This document shows, in pieces, positions 1 to 8,828 of a stretch of DNA of 64,000 nt. Under the pieces are notes generated by a model, which worked only from the letters and a program-made list of their open reading frames with translations, did not search any database and was not told the DNA's origin. The position numbers and the translations under genes are program-made. How positions within the stretch are numbered: position 1 is the first letter of the stretch; each line of letters starts with the position of its first letter. The DNA comes from Phyllobacterium bourgognense (lineage in GTDB: Bacteria > Pseudomonadota > Alphaproteobacteria > Rhizobiales > Rhizobiaceae): positions 1 through 64,000 of the forward strand of contig NZ_QPJM01000006.1 in assembly GCF_003337575.1 (NCBI RefSeq), written 5' to 3'.

Positions 1-147
1 CGTCCTTCCCCACTTTCGAACGGCTCCGGAAGCAGCTCCCCATGGAAAGGACGGGCATAGGATAGCTCAGGTTCGGGGAGCGTGGATAAGTGGCCACGAT
101 TATTTTGGTCTGGAGGTTGATCGGGGTGCCTTGAAGGCTGGTGATTT

Positions 148-340
148 GCCGGATGGCAATGCTGCTGTGCGCCCTTCGACAGGCTCAGGATGAGGCTCAC
201 CATGAGGGAAGTAGTGGGTTGCAACGATAGCCGAAGGCGTTGCGACAGGCGTGAGCGTTGCTGTTGCTGGCTCCTTGCAATCATCCCACTTCCCTCATGG
301 TGAGCTTGTCGAACCACGCACAGCAGCAATGCCATTCGGC
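148..340. repeat. Long palindromic intergenic element, family A copy 1
   Basis: Two inverted arms carry the family core TTCGACA(A/G)GCTCACCATGAGG. Here the palindrome extends about 24 bp further out on both sides (GCCGGATGGCAATGCTGCTG on the left, its near-complement on the right). The left arm is slightly rearranged, with an extra copy of the half-core (CTCAGGATGAGG). The centre contains GGGTTGCAACG and CTTGCAATCA, which recur in the other copies. Four more copies lie at about 22371, 26583, 32165 and 52664. The remaining bases 1-147 and 341-518 show no gene I can support. Confidence 0.85.
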
Positions 341-521
341 AAACATTCTCTTTGCGGGAGATTCCTTTGCAGAAGATAACTGAGACAGGGCAGTACAAAC
401 CGTAGCGATTATATGGTACTGGCGCTCAACTTTGGACGGTCCACCACAATTGCGCCGCCGTTCGCCCCAATGAGATGCCCGGTGGCTGCAGTTACGCGGT
501 CTCTTCGCATAGAGAATCGTG

Positions 522-1697
522 ATGGCTGTAAGAAAGCGTCTGGTTATCAATTTTACCGGTTATGAAGGGTTGCATCCTGACAGGGTGCGCGGCCGATACT
601 TGAACAGCTCTGCCGACTTCAGCCGCCTCTGGAGCGCGACGACCAAGACCCAATCGATGCTCGTTGAAGGGCCGAACATCGCCTCCATGCATATCGAAAC
701 CAAGGGCGTCAACTGGCAGACCGAAACGGAATTCTGCCAGTACGGCAGCGCCGATATTTTCGATGCCTACGCCGCGAGAAACGTGGCGACGCGATTTGCC
801 ACGGGGCTCATGGCATTCCTCGATGTTATTTTGAGTGGTACGTTTTTTCGCTACCTGCGGACGAGCTGGCGGTTTTGCATCTTCTTTCTTTGGCCGTTTG
901 CCTTCGCCTGCTTCGTCACGCTGGTGACAATCTGTATTGGCCTGTTGCCACTGTTGGGCGGGTTCAACGCACTACATCTGATCTGGACAATACCACCGGC
1001 ATTGCTGTTTGCTCGGCTGCTGGTCCGCTGGCCAGGTGACAAGGTGTTCTTCTCATATCTGCTTGATGATTGGACCGCCGCATCCGATCGTATTCACCAC
1101 CGCAATCCAAGTCTGTTGCAACGTAGACGGGAGTTTGCGGAGCATCTCGTGCATAAATTGCAAACGAGTGATGCCGATGAGGTTGTGATCGTCGCGCATA
1201 GCCTTGGGACGGTTCCTGCCGTGGAGGCCATAGCCGATGTGTGGCGCAGCAACCCGCAACTTCTAAAACAAAAGCCCGTGTCGCTGCTGGCCGCGGGCTC
1301 ATGCCTGCTGATGATCGCCTTTCACCCGCGGGCGACGAGCTTGCGCGAAGACACAAGGGTCGTCTTCCAGGAAACGCCGGTGCTCTGGGCTGAATTTCAG
1401 ACCATCACCGATATCATTCATTTTTATAAGTCGGATCCCGCAGCTGCGCTTGGAATAAACCCGCTCGACCAGCCGATTATCCGGCAAGTCCGTTTCAAGA
1501 ATATTCACAGTGCTACGCGCTATGCCCGTGCAAAGGCCAATTTCTTCAAGATGCATCTGTTGTTTCTGAAGGGGGCACAAATCCGCAATCCTTACGATAT
1601 GGGGATGTTTGTGCAGGGCCCGTTCGCATTCAGGGACCTTGTGACGACCTATCGGGAAAGTGGTGCGCCGCTTGATGCAGCCGGCCGCCTTACTTGA
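522..1697 (+). CDS. Membrane-anchored alpha/beta-hydrolase-like protein, function unknown
   Basis: The protein has 391-392 residues. ATG 522 is preceded in frame by a GTG at 519 and either could be the start. Two adjacent hydrophobic stretches near residues 119-148 and 151-169 look like a membrane hairpin in mid-protein. After it comes the block VVIVAHSLGTVP (Ser about 228), the nucleophile elbow of alpha/beta hydrolases, preceded by a run of beta-strand-like residues. The catalytic Asp and His are not obvious to me. The N-terminal VINFTGYEG resembles the first strand of lipase-like folds. It stands alone between a repeat and a convergent MaoC gene. I infer a membrane-bound lipase or esterase; the substrate cannot be told. 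Confidence 0.7.
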   Translation: MAVRKRLVINFTGYEGLHPDRVRGRYLNSSADFSRLWSATTKTQSMLVEGPNIASMHIETKGVNWQTETEFCQYGSADIFDAYAARNVATRFATGLMAFLDVILSGTFFRYLRTSWRFCIFFLWPFAFACFVTLVTICIGLLPLLGGFNALHLIWTIPPALLFARLLVRWPGDKVFFSYLLDDWTAASDRIHHRNPSLLQRRREFAEHLVHKLQTSDADEVVIVAHSLGTVPAVEAIADVWRSNPQLLKQKPVSLLAAGSCLLMIAFHPRATSLREDTRVVFQETPVLWAEFQTITDIIHFYKSDPAAALGINPLDQPIIRQVRFKNIHSATRYARAKANFFKMHLLFLKGAQIRNPYDMGMFVQGPFAFRDLVTTYRESGAPLDAAGRLT

Positions 1698-1703
1698 ACC
1701 TGT

Positions 1704-2183
1704 TCAGTCCATTTCCGGTGGATGTTCGAGCACCGCGATAGTCAGCCAATTGGCGACCAAGGCGGGCTTGAGCGAGTTTTCGATCTCGAGCGTTACTTCA
1801 TAATTGTTGAGAACACGGCCCGAAGGGCGGATGTCGGCATCCACGAGCTTGAAGCGAGCGCGCACGCGCTTGCCGGATTTTACCGGCGCCATGAAACGCA
1901 CTTTGTCGAAACCGTAGTTGATGCCCATGGTCGCGCCTTCGATCATCGGGAGCGCCTCATAGGCCAATGTCGACAGGAGCGAGATTGTCAGAAAACCATG
2001 GGCGATAGTGCCGCCGAAGGGCGTTTCCGCGGCGCGTTCCGGATCGGTGTGAATGAACTGATGATCGTCGGTGGCGTCAGCAAACAGATTGATCATGTCC
2101 TGGCTGACGACGCGCCACTCCGAGCAGCCGATTTCAGTTCCGATGGCTGCCGTCAGTTGCTTGAGCGTAATCGCTTCTTTCAT
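1704..2183 (-). CDS. MaoC/NodN-like dehydratase
   Basis: At 159 residues this is a typical single hot-dog domain. The stretch ADATDDHQFIH (catalytic-type Asp near 40 and His near 45) followed by FGGTIAHGFLTISLL is the hydratase-2 signature of MaoC/NodN proteins. The family hydrates or dehydrates enoyl-CoA thioesters. A GGGA ribosome site lies just before the ATG. It ends 6 bp from the convergent hydrolase gene, so the two are not an operon. The exact acyl substrate is not determinable; NodN-like proteins in rhizobia are often uncharacterised. Confidence 0.88.
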   Translation of the reverse strand: MKEAITLKQLTAAIGTEIGCSEWRVVSQDMINLFADATDDHQFIHTDPERAAETPFGGTIAHGFLTISLLSTLAYEALPMIEGATMGINYGFDKVRFMAPVKSGKRVRARFKLVDADIRPSGRVLNNYEVTLEIENSLKPALVANWLTIAVLEHPPEMD

Positions 2184-2263
2184 AGTCCCGTTTCCAAACG
2201 CATTCTTGAAACTGTTCGATAGACCCTTGCGACCGTATTGTCATCCCTCAAGAATTTGAGGCC

Positions 2264-2347
2264 AGAGCATTTTCATTTTCTTGGGCTCTTTGTCTTTACG
2301 CAACTCCGGACGGAAAACCGGTCCCCACTTTTCCTGGAATTGCTCTA
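2264..2347. repeat. RIME/RPE-like palindromic repeat, family C copy 1
   Basis: It is bounded by AGAGCA on the left and TGCTCTAA on the right. The middle reads CTCCGGACGGAAAACCGG then TTTTCCTGGAATTGCTCT, the kind of mosaic palindrome common between genes of rhizobia. A second copy is at 11799-11872. The right-hand TTAGAGCA (read on the minus strand) contains the TAG stop codon of the neighbouring Hsp70-like gene. Confidence 0.75.
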
Positions 2348-3634
2348 AGCGGTCCACTGGTTGATGTCGTCGCGCTCGCCGATCAGCGCGAGGCCGTGAG
2401 CGATCGAGAGCAGTTCGCCGCCGCTCTCGATTCGATCATGATCGAATCGTTCGGTAAAAATACGGCGAACTGCCGGAACGAAGGATGTACCTCCGGTCAG
2501 GAATATCTTGTCGATATGGGCAGGAGAGGTCTTGGTCTTTTCGAGAACATCATCAAGCGCGCCTTCGATACGTGCGAGATCGCTGGCGATCCAGCCTTCG
2601 AAGTCGGACCGGCGGATAGTCTTGTGGCCGCCGCGCCCGAGCGGTGCAAAGTCGAACTCCGCTTCGGCTGCCGATGAAAGCGCTATCTTGGTGGCGGACA
2701 CGGCCTGATAGAGAGGATAGCCCTCGTCGTGGTCCACCAGATCCACGAAAATCTCCAGCTTGTCCGGCTCAAGGCTGTCACGGACAAGCTTCTTCAAGGC
2801 CGCAAATTCGCGCGAGGTCTTGAAGATCGACAGCTGGTTCCAGCGGCCAAAATTCGCATACCACGAGGCGGGGACTTCGAGTGTCTTGTCGAAGCTTCGA
2901 AACAGGCTGCCTTTGCCGATCTGCGGCGCCACGATCTGGTCGATCATGCGATAATCGAAGTGGTCGCCCGCTACGCCAACGCCGGAATGGCCGATCGGCC
3001 TCGCGCTGAGCTTGCCAGCTGATGTTTCGAAGCGAATGATCGAATAGTCGGTCGTGCCGCCACCGAAATCGGCAACCAGCACCGTTGCATCGGATTTGAG
3101 ATTTTGCGCGAAGTAGAAAGCTGCGGCGACAGGCTCATAGACGAAGTGGATTTCCGGAAATCCAAAGCGCGTCAATGCTTCGTTGTAGCGCTCGGTCGCC
3201 AGCGCCGGATCTGGATTTGCACCGGCAAAATGGACGGGGCGCCCGGTGACCACACGCGTGATGTCCGCCGGCCAGTTGTCGTCCGCATAGACCTTGAGGC
3301 GCCGCAGGAATATCTCCATCAAGTCCTCGAAAGTCTGGCGCTTGGCAAAGATCAAAGTGCCCTGGAACAGCGCACTTGCGGCAAAAGTCTTGATGGATTG
3401 CAGGAAACGGCATTCGCCCGGATGGTCGATGAACTGGCGAATGGCGGCATGTCCCGCCTCGACTTTCAAAGCGGATGCGCCTGCGAGGGGATCCTTCATA
3501 AAGGACAAAGCGGTTCGCATGCTGTCGGCGGTGCCGGCTGCACTGGTGAAGGCCAGCGAGCGGGTCGACGATCCATCGGCCAAGGCCATAACCGTATTTG
3601 TCGTGCCAAAGTCGAAACCCAGCGCCTGAGCCAT
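2345..3634 (-). CDS. Hsp70-family protein, YegD-like
   Basis: The protein has 429 residues from the ATG at 3634, which has AAGGAG eight bases upstream; longer in-frame extensions lack a site. It carries the actin/Hsp70 ATPase motifs: GFDFGTTNTVMAL at the N-terminus (phosphate 1), VADFGGGTTDYSI (phosphate 2) and IFLTGGTSFVPAVRRI (adenosine). It is shorter than DnaK and lacks a normal beta-sandwich and lid, as in E. coli YegD. No DnaJ or GrpE partner lies nearby. It is probably a cytosolic ATPase with a specialised chaperone role. Its stop codon lies in a palindromic repeat. Confidence 0.88.
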   Translation of the reverse strand: MAQALGFDFGTTNTVMALADGSSTRSLAFTSAAGTADSMRTALSFMKDPLAGASALKVEAGHAAIRQFIDHPGECRFLQSIKTFAASALFQGTLIFAKRQTFEDLMEIFLRRLKVYADDNWPADITRVVTGRPVHFAGANPDPALATERYNEALTRFGFPEIHFVYEPVAAAFYFAQNLKSDATVLVADFGGGTTDYSIIRFETSAGKLSARPIGHSGVGVAGDHFDYRMIDQIVAPQIGKGSLFRSFDKTLEVPASWYANFGRWNQLSIFKTSREFAALKKLVRDSLEPDKLEIFVDLVDHDEGYPLYQAVSATKIALSSAAEAEFDFAPLGRGGHKTIRRSDFEGWIASDLARIEGALDDVLEKTKTSPAHIDKIFLTGGTSFVPAVRRIFTERFDHDRIESGGELLSIAHGLALIGERDDINQWTA

Positions 3635-3755
3635 GGCAGCGCTCCTTATGTACCGGAAATTGATAGGCCGAGAATCTATGAAGGGCGGCGCAAAAAGCAC
3701 CGCCTCGAATGGGGAGCGCGCGTCATGGCATAGCGGGGCGGTGGATGCAAGAGAC

Positions 3756-4673
3756 CTAGGCTTGAACTTGCGGATGTTCGGTATTTTTGATGAAATCCAC
3801 AAAGGCCCGGAGCGGTGCAGGCATATGCCTGCGGCTCGGATAGTAGAGACGCGGGCCCGTAAAACTCTGCCACCAGGGGTCAAGCACAGGGACAAGCTCG
3901 CGGCTGGCGATGGCCGGGCTCAAATATTCCTCAAACGTATAGATCAGCCCGATACCAGCAATGGCAGCGCCAATGCCGATGTCCGCAGTCGAGGCAATAA
4001 GCGGACCTTTGGGCGTGATTTTTATCAGTTTGCCGTTTCGCTCGAATTCCCAGTTTGGAACCACGCCGCTGGCAAATCGGTGACGTATGCAGGCGTGATG
4101 GATGAGATCGCGTGGATGCTCGAGCTTGCCGTTTTTTGTGAGGTAAGATGGTGCTGCCGCAGCAATGAAGCGCTGGGTGCGGGGGCCTATCGGGATTGCG
4201 ATCATATCGCGCTCGATACTTTCGTCGTAGCGGATCCCGGCATCGAAGCCTGCCGCCAGCACATCGATGAAAGTGTCGATAGCCGAAATCTCCAGTGTGA
4301 TTCCGGGATATGCTGCAAGGAACCGATTGATGATAGGCGGCAGGATCTTCTGCGCCACGATGATCGGTACATTGAGCTTGAGCGTCCCGGTGGGGCTGTC
4401 GCGAAAATTGTTGAGAGCATCGAGCGCTCCGGCAATCTCGCCGAGCGCCGGGTCAAGGCGTTCGAGCAGCTGCGTTCCGGCCTCGGTTGGTGTGACGCTG
4501 CGTGTCGTGCGATTGAGAAGACGGACGCCGACACGCGCTTCCAGCCGGCGGATGGCTTCGCTCAAGGAAGACGCCGACACACCGCGAAGCGCGGCCGCCG
4601 CGCGGAAACTGCGCGTGCGCGCGACAGCTACCAAAGCGCCTAGGTCGGACAGGTCAGGCTCATTCTCATTCAT
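3756..4673 (-). CDS. LysR-family transcriptional regulator
   Basis: The protein has 305 residues from ATG 4673; a TTG 15 bases upstream is less likely. The N-terminal winged helix-turn-helix is clear (SFRAAAALRGVSASSLSEAI, then RLEARVGVRLLNRTTRSV), followed by a type-2 periplasmic-binding-fold effector domain. It is divergent from the aldo-keto reductase gene with a 100-bp gap that contains an inverted repeat, the usual layout for a LysR protein controlling its neighbour. The inducer is unknown. Confidence 0.92.
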   Translation of the reverse strand: MNENEPDLSDLGALVAVARTRSFRAAAALRGVSASSLSEAIRRLEARVGVRLLNRTTRSVTPTEAGTQLLERLDPALGEIAGALDALNNFRDSPTGTLKLNVPIIVAQKILPPIINRFLAAYPGITLEISAIDTFIDVLAAGFDAGIRYDESIERDMIAIPIGPRTQRFIAAAAPSYLTKNGKLEHPRDLIHHACIRHRFASGVVPNWEFERNGKLIKITPKGPLIASTADIGIGAAIAGIGLIYTFEEYLSPAIASRELVPVLDPWWQSFTGPRLYYPSRRHMPAPLRAFVDFIKNTEHPQVQA

Positions 4674-4721
4674 TGTGCATTTTTCCAAACAACCCGTACA
4701 GAATAGATGGGATTATCGCAC

Positions 4722-4735
4722 AAACATAGTTGTTT
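4722..4735. promoter_or_regulatory. Candidate LysR operator
   Basis: AAACA-TAGT-TGTTT is a perfect 5-bp inverted repeat in the intergenic region between the LysR gene and the aldo-keto reductase gene. Its position midway between divergent starts fits a LysR box. The assignment is inference; the repeat is short. Confidence 0.4.
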
Positions 4736-4773
4736 TATATTGATCGGGAACGTTGAAAAACCGGAGCTAGAAT

Positions 4774-5778
4774 ATGCAATATCGTCAACTTGGAAAAACC
4801 GGACCGCGCGTTTCCGAAATCGGTCTCGGCTGCATGGGCATGTCGGGTATTTATGGACCCTCCGATCGCGACGAAAGCATCGCGACCATTCATGCCTCGC
4901 TTGATGCGGGGATCAATCTTCTCGATACCGGGGATTTCTACGGCCTAGGCCACAATGAGATGCTGATTGCAGAAGCGTTGAAGGGCAAGAAGCGTGAGGA
5001 CGTGGTCATCAGCGTCAAATATGGCGGGCTTCGCGATCCCGCGGGCGGGTGGTCCGGCTTTGATGCAAGGCCTCAGGCAACCAAGAATTTCCTCGCCTAT
5101 TCACTGGAACGCCTGGGTGTCGACTATATCGACATATATCGGCCGGCGAGACTCGATCCCAATGTGCCGATCGAAGATACGATTGGTGCGATCGCCGACA
5201 TGGTCAAGGCCGGTTATGTCAAGCACATTGGCCTGTCCGAGGTCGGCTCGGCAACGATCCGCAAGGCCGCGGCAGTGCATCCGATCGTCGACCTGCAAAT
5301 CGAGTATTCGCTGATTTCGCGCGGCATCGAGGATGGTATTCTTGAGACATGCCGCGAACTCGACATCGGTATCACCGCCTACGGCGTGCTTTCACGCGGT
5401 CTCATCAGCGGGCACTGGACAAAGGTTGCCATGGGTCCCGGCGATTACCGCACGCACAGCCCGCGATTCCAGGGCGACAACGTCGACAAGAACCTGGCGT
5501 TGGTCGAGGCGCTGCAGAAGATTGCGGCCGGAAAGGGCGTGACGGTGGCGCAGATCGCGATTGCCTGGGTCGCGGCGCAGGGCAAGGACATCATACCGGT
5601 GATCGGCGCGCGGCGGCGCGACCGGTTGAGTGAGGCGCTGGGTGCGATCGACGTCACGCTTACGAGCGAAGACCTAAACGCTATCGAAAATGCCGTGCCG
5701 AAAGGCGCCGCTGCCGGGACGCGCTATGCCGAAGTGCAGATGGCGCATCTCGATAGCGAAGTTGGCGCTCACCATTGA
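4774..5778 (+). CDS. Aldo/keto reductase family protein
   Basis: The protein has 334 residues with CGGAG before the ATG. The family barrel start [20 protein letters not shown] is clear, as are the active-site Asp51 and Tyr56 (LLDTGDFYG) and Lys82 (SVKYGG). The fourth member of the usual tetrad, a His in a Y-x-H-R-x-D context, is absent: here the segment reads [10 protein letters not shown], so positions 124-125 are Pro-Ala. The C-terminal NADPH-site segment [17 protein letters not shown] is present. It is probably an NADPH-linked oxidoreductase of a divergent subfamily, regulated by the divergent LysR protein. Confidence 0.9.
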   Translation: MQYRQLGKTGPRVSEIGLGCMGMSGIYGPSDRDESIATIHASLDAGINLLDTGDFYGLGHNEMLIAEALKGKKREDVVISVKYGGLRDPAGGWSGFDARPQATKNFLAYSLERLGVDYIDIYRPARLDPNVPIEDTIGAIADMVKAGYVKHIGLSEVGSATIRKAAAVHPIVDLQIEYSLISRGIEDGILETCRELDIGITAYGVLSRGLISGHWTKVAMGPGDYRTHSPRFQGDNVDKNLALVEALQKIAAGKGVTVAQIAIAWVAAQGKDIIPVIGARRRDRLSEALGAIDVTLTSEDLNAIENAVPKGAAAGTRYAEVQMAHLDSEVGAHH

Positions 5779-5782
5779 GTGC

Positions 5783-5814
5783 ATATCCCGGAAGCAGTAC
5801 TGTTTCCGGGATAT
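5783..5814. terminator. Bidirectional hairpin between convergent genes
   Basis: ATATCCCGGAA and its exact complement TTCCGGGATAT form an 11-bp stem with a 10-base loop in the 46-bp gap between the aldo-keto reductase gene and the convergent secreted-protein gene. There is only a weak T-rich tail. Confidence 0.6.
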
Positions 5815-5824
5815 TATCTTGTGA

Positions 5825-6493
5825 TTACATGGGTGGAACGACGCCGTTCGTGCCGACGACGACGCGCTTCGAGGTGAGGGTGCCATCGCTGCCCTTCTCG
5901 GCGGCGACGAAGACGGTAGCACCCGGCTTCAGATCGTCCTTTGTGGCCTGAATGAGCGTGACAATTGGCGTGCCGTCGGGAACAGCAATTTTCTTTTCAC
6001 CGCCACGATAGGTGACTGTGAGGGTGCGGCCATCCACGTCCTTGACCGCATCGGCGACAGTCGCATTCGTCATGCTGCTATTCGGCTTCAAATCCCATGG
6101 ACGGTCGCCTTCACCTGTGCCCTTGAGTGCAGCCGGAAAGATTACGACCTCTAGCGCGCTGTTGCCTCCTTCGCTTTTCGGCACGTTGGATATCCCGACG
6201 AAATCGCCCTTCTTGATGTCATCCAGCGACGCCTTGGCGACGCCGCCGACGACCCAACCATCACTCAAAGTGACGGTGGCATCCGGTCCCTCGCGCGTCT
6301 TCACCACGATGGTTGTGCCGTTGAAACTCTCGATTGTTCCACGGACATTGGCTCTGTTCGACGCCTTCGTCGTCATGGTTGACTGACCCTTCTTCATCAT
6401 GCTTTGGGCGCTGGCCTCCAGCGGCAGCGCCATCGCCACGCCAGCGGCCAAAGCCAGTATCGGAAGGGTCGATCTCAGCATTTTCAAATCCAT
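5825..6493 (-). CDS. Secreted DUF5666-like protein
   Basis: The protein has 222 residues with CAGGAG nine bases before the ATG. The N-terminus is a signal peptide (LPILALAAGVAMALPLEASA, cleavage near residue 29). The mature part contains two similar beta-rich OB-like modules: RGTIESFNGTTIVVKTREG, then a second centred on KDVDGRTLTVTYRGGEKKI. This pattern is seen in DUF5666 proteins of Gram-negative envelopes. The function is unknown. A 41-bp gap separates it from the 6PGDH gene upstream on the same strand, so they may be co-transcribed. Confidence 0.7.
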   Translation of the reverse strand: MDLKMLRSTLPILALAAGVAMALPLEASAQSMMKKGQSTMTTKASNRANVRGTIESFNGTTIVVKTREGPDATVTLSDGWVVGGVAKASLDDIKKGDFVGISNVPKSEGGNSALEVVIFPAALKGTGEGDRPWDLKPNSSMTNATVADAVKDVDGRTLTVTYRGGEKKIAVPDGTPIVTLIQATKDDLKPGATVFVAAEKGSDGTLTSKRVVVGTNGVVPPM

Positions 6494-6534
6494 GACTTTA
6501 TACTCCTGTATGCACAGGCGTCCGGCGGGCGGGA

Positions 6535-7572
6535 TTACCCAGCCGGTTTCGGCGCCTGTTTTTCCACGTGTCCGCCAAACTCACGTCGCATGGCGGACAG
6601 GATCTTGTTGGCAAAGTCGGCATTGCCGCGCGAAGAGAAGCGTTCCTGCAGGGCAGCGCTGAGAACGGGCGTCGGTACGGCCTCGTCGATCGCGGCCATG
6701 ACGGTCCAGCGGCCTTCGCCCGAATCCGAGACGCGCCCCTCATAACTCGCGAGCGCCGGGTCGCCGTGCAATGCATCGGCTGTGAGGTCGAGAAGCCAGG
6801 AACTGACGACGCTGCCGCGACGCCATACTTCGGCAATGTCCGGCAGGTTGAACTCGTACTGATAATGCTCGGGGTTCTGCAACGGCGTCGTTTCAGCATC
6901 GACCTCATGCGAGCGCAGGCCGATATCGGCATTGCGCAGAATGTTGAGGCCTTCCGCATAGGCAGCCATCAATCCGTATTCGATGCCATTATGGACCATC
7001 TTGACAAAATGCCCAGCGCCATGGGGTCCGCAATGCAAGTAACCCTGATCGGCAGTGCTGCCGGCTACCGGGTTCTCCAGACGGCTCGGTGTCTCGGGTA
7101 CATTGCCTTTGCCAGGCGCAAGGGCGGCAAGGATCGGGGAGAGGTGTTGAACGATATCCTTTTCGCCGCCGATCATCAGGCAATAGCCGCGTTCGAAGCC
7201 AAATATACCGCCACTCGTCCCAACATCGACATAGTGGATGCCGCTGGATTTCAACTCGCCGCTGCGGCGGATGTCATCGTGATAGTAAGAATTGCCGCCA
7301 TCGATGACGATATCGTCCTTGTCGAGCAGCGGAACCAATTGTGCCAGAACCTTGTCCACGACCGCGGCCGGCAGCATCAGCCAGACCGCGCGGGGCTTTG
7401 TCAGCGTCGAGACAAATTCTGGCAGCGACGTGCTGCCCTTGGCGCCGAGGCTCTGTAACTCCAGCATGCTCTCGGCGCGCGTGTCGTAAACGACACAGTC
7501 GTGACCATGCTTCATCAGGCGCTGCGCCATGTTGCTGCCCATACGCCCCAGTCCAATCATACCAAGCTGCAT
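6535..7572 (-). CDS. 6-phosphogluconate dehydrogenase, short YqeC/GndA type
   Basis: The protein has 345 residues from ATG 7572 with GGAG at the right distance. MQLGMIGLGRMGSNMAQRL is the Rossmann dinucleotide motif; VIDGGNSYYHDD, GTSGGIFGFERG and GAGHFVKMVHNGIEYG (catalytic Lys and substrate site) are 6PGDH hallmarks. It is about 130 residues shorter than classical Gnd, as in the short decarboxylating 6PGDHs of Gram-positives and many proteobacteria, often NAD-preferring. It catalyses 6-phosphogluconate to ribulose-5-phosphate plus CO2. A second, full-length Gnd lies at 60304-61722. Confidence 0.9.
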   Translation of the reverse strand: MQLGMIGLGRMGSNMAQRLMKHGHDCVVYDTRAESMLELQSLGAKGSTSLPEFVSTLTKPRAVWLMLPAAVVDKVLAQLVPLLDKDDIVIDGGNSYYHDDIRRSGELKSSGIHYVDVGTSGGIFGFERGYCLMIGGEKDIVQHLSPILAALAPGKGNVPETPSRLENPVAGSTADQGYLHCGPHGAGHFVKMVHNGIEYGLMAAYAEGLNILRNADIGLRSHEVDAETTPLQNPEHYQYEFNLPDIAEVWRRGSVVSSWLLDLTADALHGDPALASYEGRVSDSGEGRWTVMAAIDEAVPTPVLSAALQERFSSRGNADFANKILSAMRREFGGHVEKQAPKPAG

Positions 7573-7693
7573 CTCGAATCTCCGCCGAAGGGTTACCATT
7601 GTTCAGGAGGCTACACCCAAACGGCGACAGGGCAATGCCACCGGTTACGTAGGTCGGTGTATCTGGCGGTACAAGCGACCCACGTGGTCATAA

Positions 7694-7951
7694 GATCGTG
7701 ATGGAAGAGCATGGCCGGAGACAGCGCCGGCATGCCTGGCCCTGCAGACCGCGGCGCGGGCTGGCATGGATATTGCGGCGCTACCCTGCGATCTCGCCGA
7801 CGCTGATCCGGAACTTCGGCGGGTCGATTCCCCACTCCCCGACATGGAAGTTTCCTTGTGGCTGCTTACGCATCCAGATCTCACGCGCGTCGCCCGGATT
7901 CGGACCGGTCTCGACGTTCTCGCATACCATCTCATTGACGGCGCGCGCTGA
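7694..7951 (+). pseudogene. C-terminal remnant of a LysR-type regulator
   Basis: Read in one frame, this stretch gives LQTAARAGMDIAALPCDLAD and then PDMEVSLWLLTHPDLTRVAR, which is the conserved C-terminal end of many LysR effector domains (normally ALLP-C and WLLTHPDLRRTARVRAF). A stop lies just upstream at 7691 and there is no helix-turn-helix, so only about 85 residues remain. It is the trace of a deleted regulator. An ATG at 7766 could start a 61-residue piece, but I see no reason to think it is translated. Confidence 0.65.
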
Positions 7952-8017
7952 TTGAGGGGCGCGAGCCGAGCAGGTGAAACAGTGGCCAGCGGCCCGATGC
8001 AGTGTCTGGGGTTCAGA

Positions 8018-8092
<75 letters not shown>

Positions 8093-8191
8093 ATCTGACG
8101 GGCGCATACACCATATTGAATTGGCTCCGTCAATAGCTGTGGCGAGAACTATCAGGCTTTCTTCATAACAAGGAACGAATGCCGCAGCCTA

Positions 8192-8554
8192 TCAGGCTGC
8201 GACAAGCATTTTCTCGATTTCATTGACAAGATCGCGCAGGTGGAAAGGCTTGGAAAGCACCTTGGCGTCTTTCGGAGCCTTCGAATCGGCATTGAGCGCC
8301 ACAGCAGCAAAGCCGGTAATGAACATGATCTTCAGGTCTGGATCGATTTCCGAAGCGCGGCGCGCCAACTCGATACCGTCCATTTCCGGCATGACAATAT
8401 CGGTTAGAAGCAGTGAAAACGGCTCTTCGCGCAATCGATCATAGGCGCTGGCGCCATTGTCGAAATGCGTGACGTGATATCCCGCTTTCTCCAGTGCCTT
8501 GACCAGAAAGCGCCGCATATCATTGTCATCTTCCGCAAGAAGGATTCTCTTCAT
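8192..8554 (-). CDS. cpdR: CpdR single-domain response regulator
   Basis: The 120-residue protein is a lone receiver domain: acidic pair in LLAEDDNDMRRF, phospho-acceptor Asp52 in LLLTDIVMPEMDG, Lys102 in VLSKPF. No output domain follows. The sequence is that of the rhizobial CpdR, which in unphosphorylated form helps deliver CtrA and other substrates to ClpXP at the cell pole and is phosphorylated through CckA-ChpT. I used the ATG at 8554 rather than an earlier in-frame start because MKRILLAEDD is the usual N-terminus. It is divergent from the N-formylglutamate amidohydrolase gene. Confidence 0.93.
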   Translation of the reverse strand: MKRILLAEDDNDMRRFLVKALEKAGYHVTHFDNGASAYDRLREEPFSLLLTDIVMPEMDGIELARRASEIDPDLKIMFITGFAAVALNADSKAPKDAKVLSKPFHLRDLVNEIEKMLVAA

Positions 8555-8828
8555 CAGTCCGTCCGAATTGGTTAGCACCCGATCATCCCCAGATCAGCGT
8601 CCATCACGATTCAAGAAACGCTTTTTTGGTAAAGATCGCGTGAATGATTTGCTAGAAATAAGCGTGAAAGCTGCAAAAGTCGAGGTACCGTTTCGCGGGA
8701 AAAGCACCCCAACAGGTGTAACTTGCATACGTCAGAAAGTTGGTCACGGTGGACCATTGGTCAATTCCATCTGGAGGAAACTTGATCTAGAGTGGTACCA
8801 TAACAGTAATGAACCTTCGAAGTGAGCG

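Noticed and set aside
3633..4643. A 336-codon frame antisense to the LysR gene, starting at the Hsp70 start
   Set aside because: It is antisense to a well-supported regulator and its product matches no pattern.
7645..7935. A 96-codon minus-strand frame between the 6PGDH gene and tRNA-Val
   Set aside because: The plus strand of this stretch gives a clear LysR C-terminal remnant; the minus product is Arg/Ser-rich with no motif.
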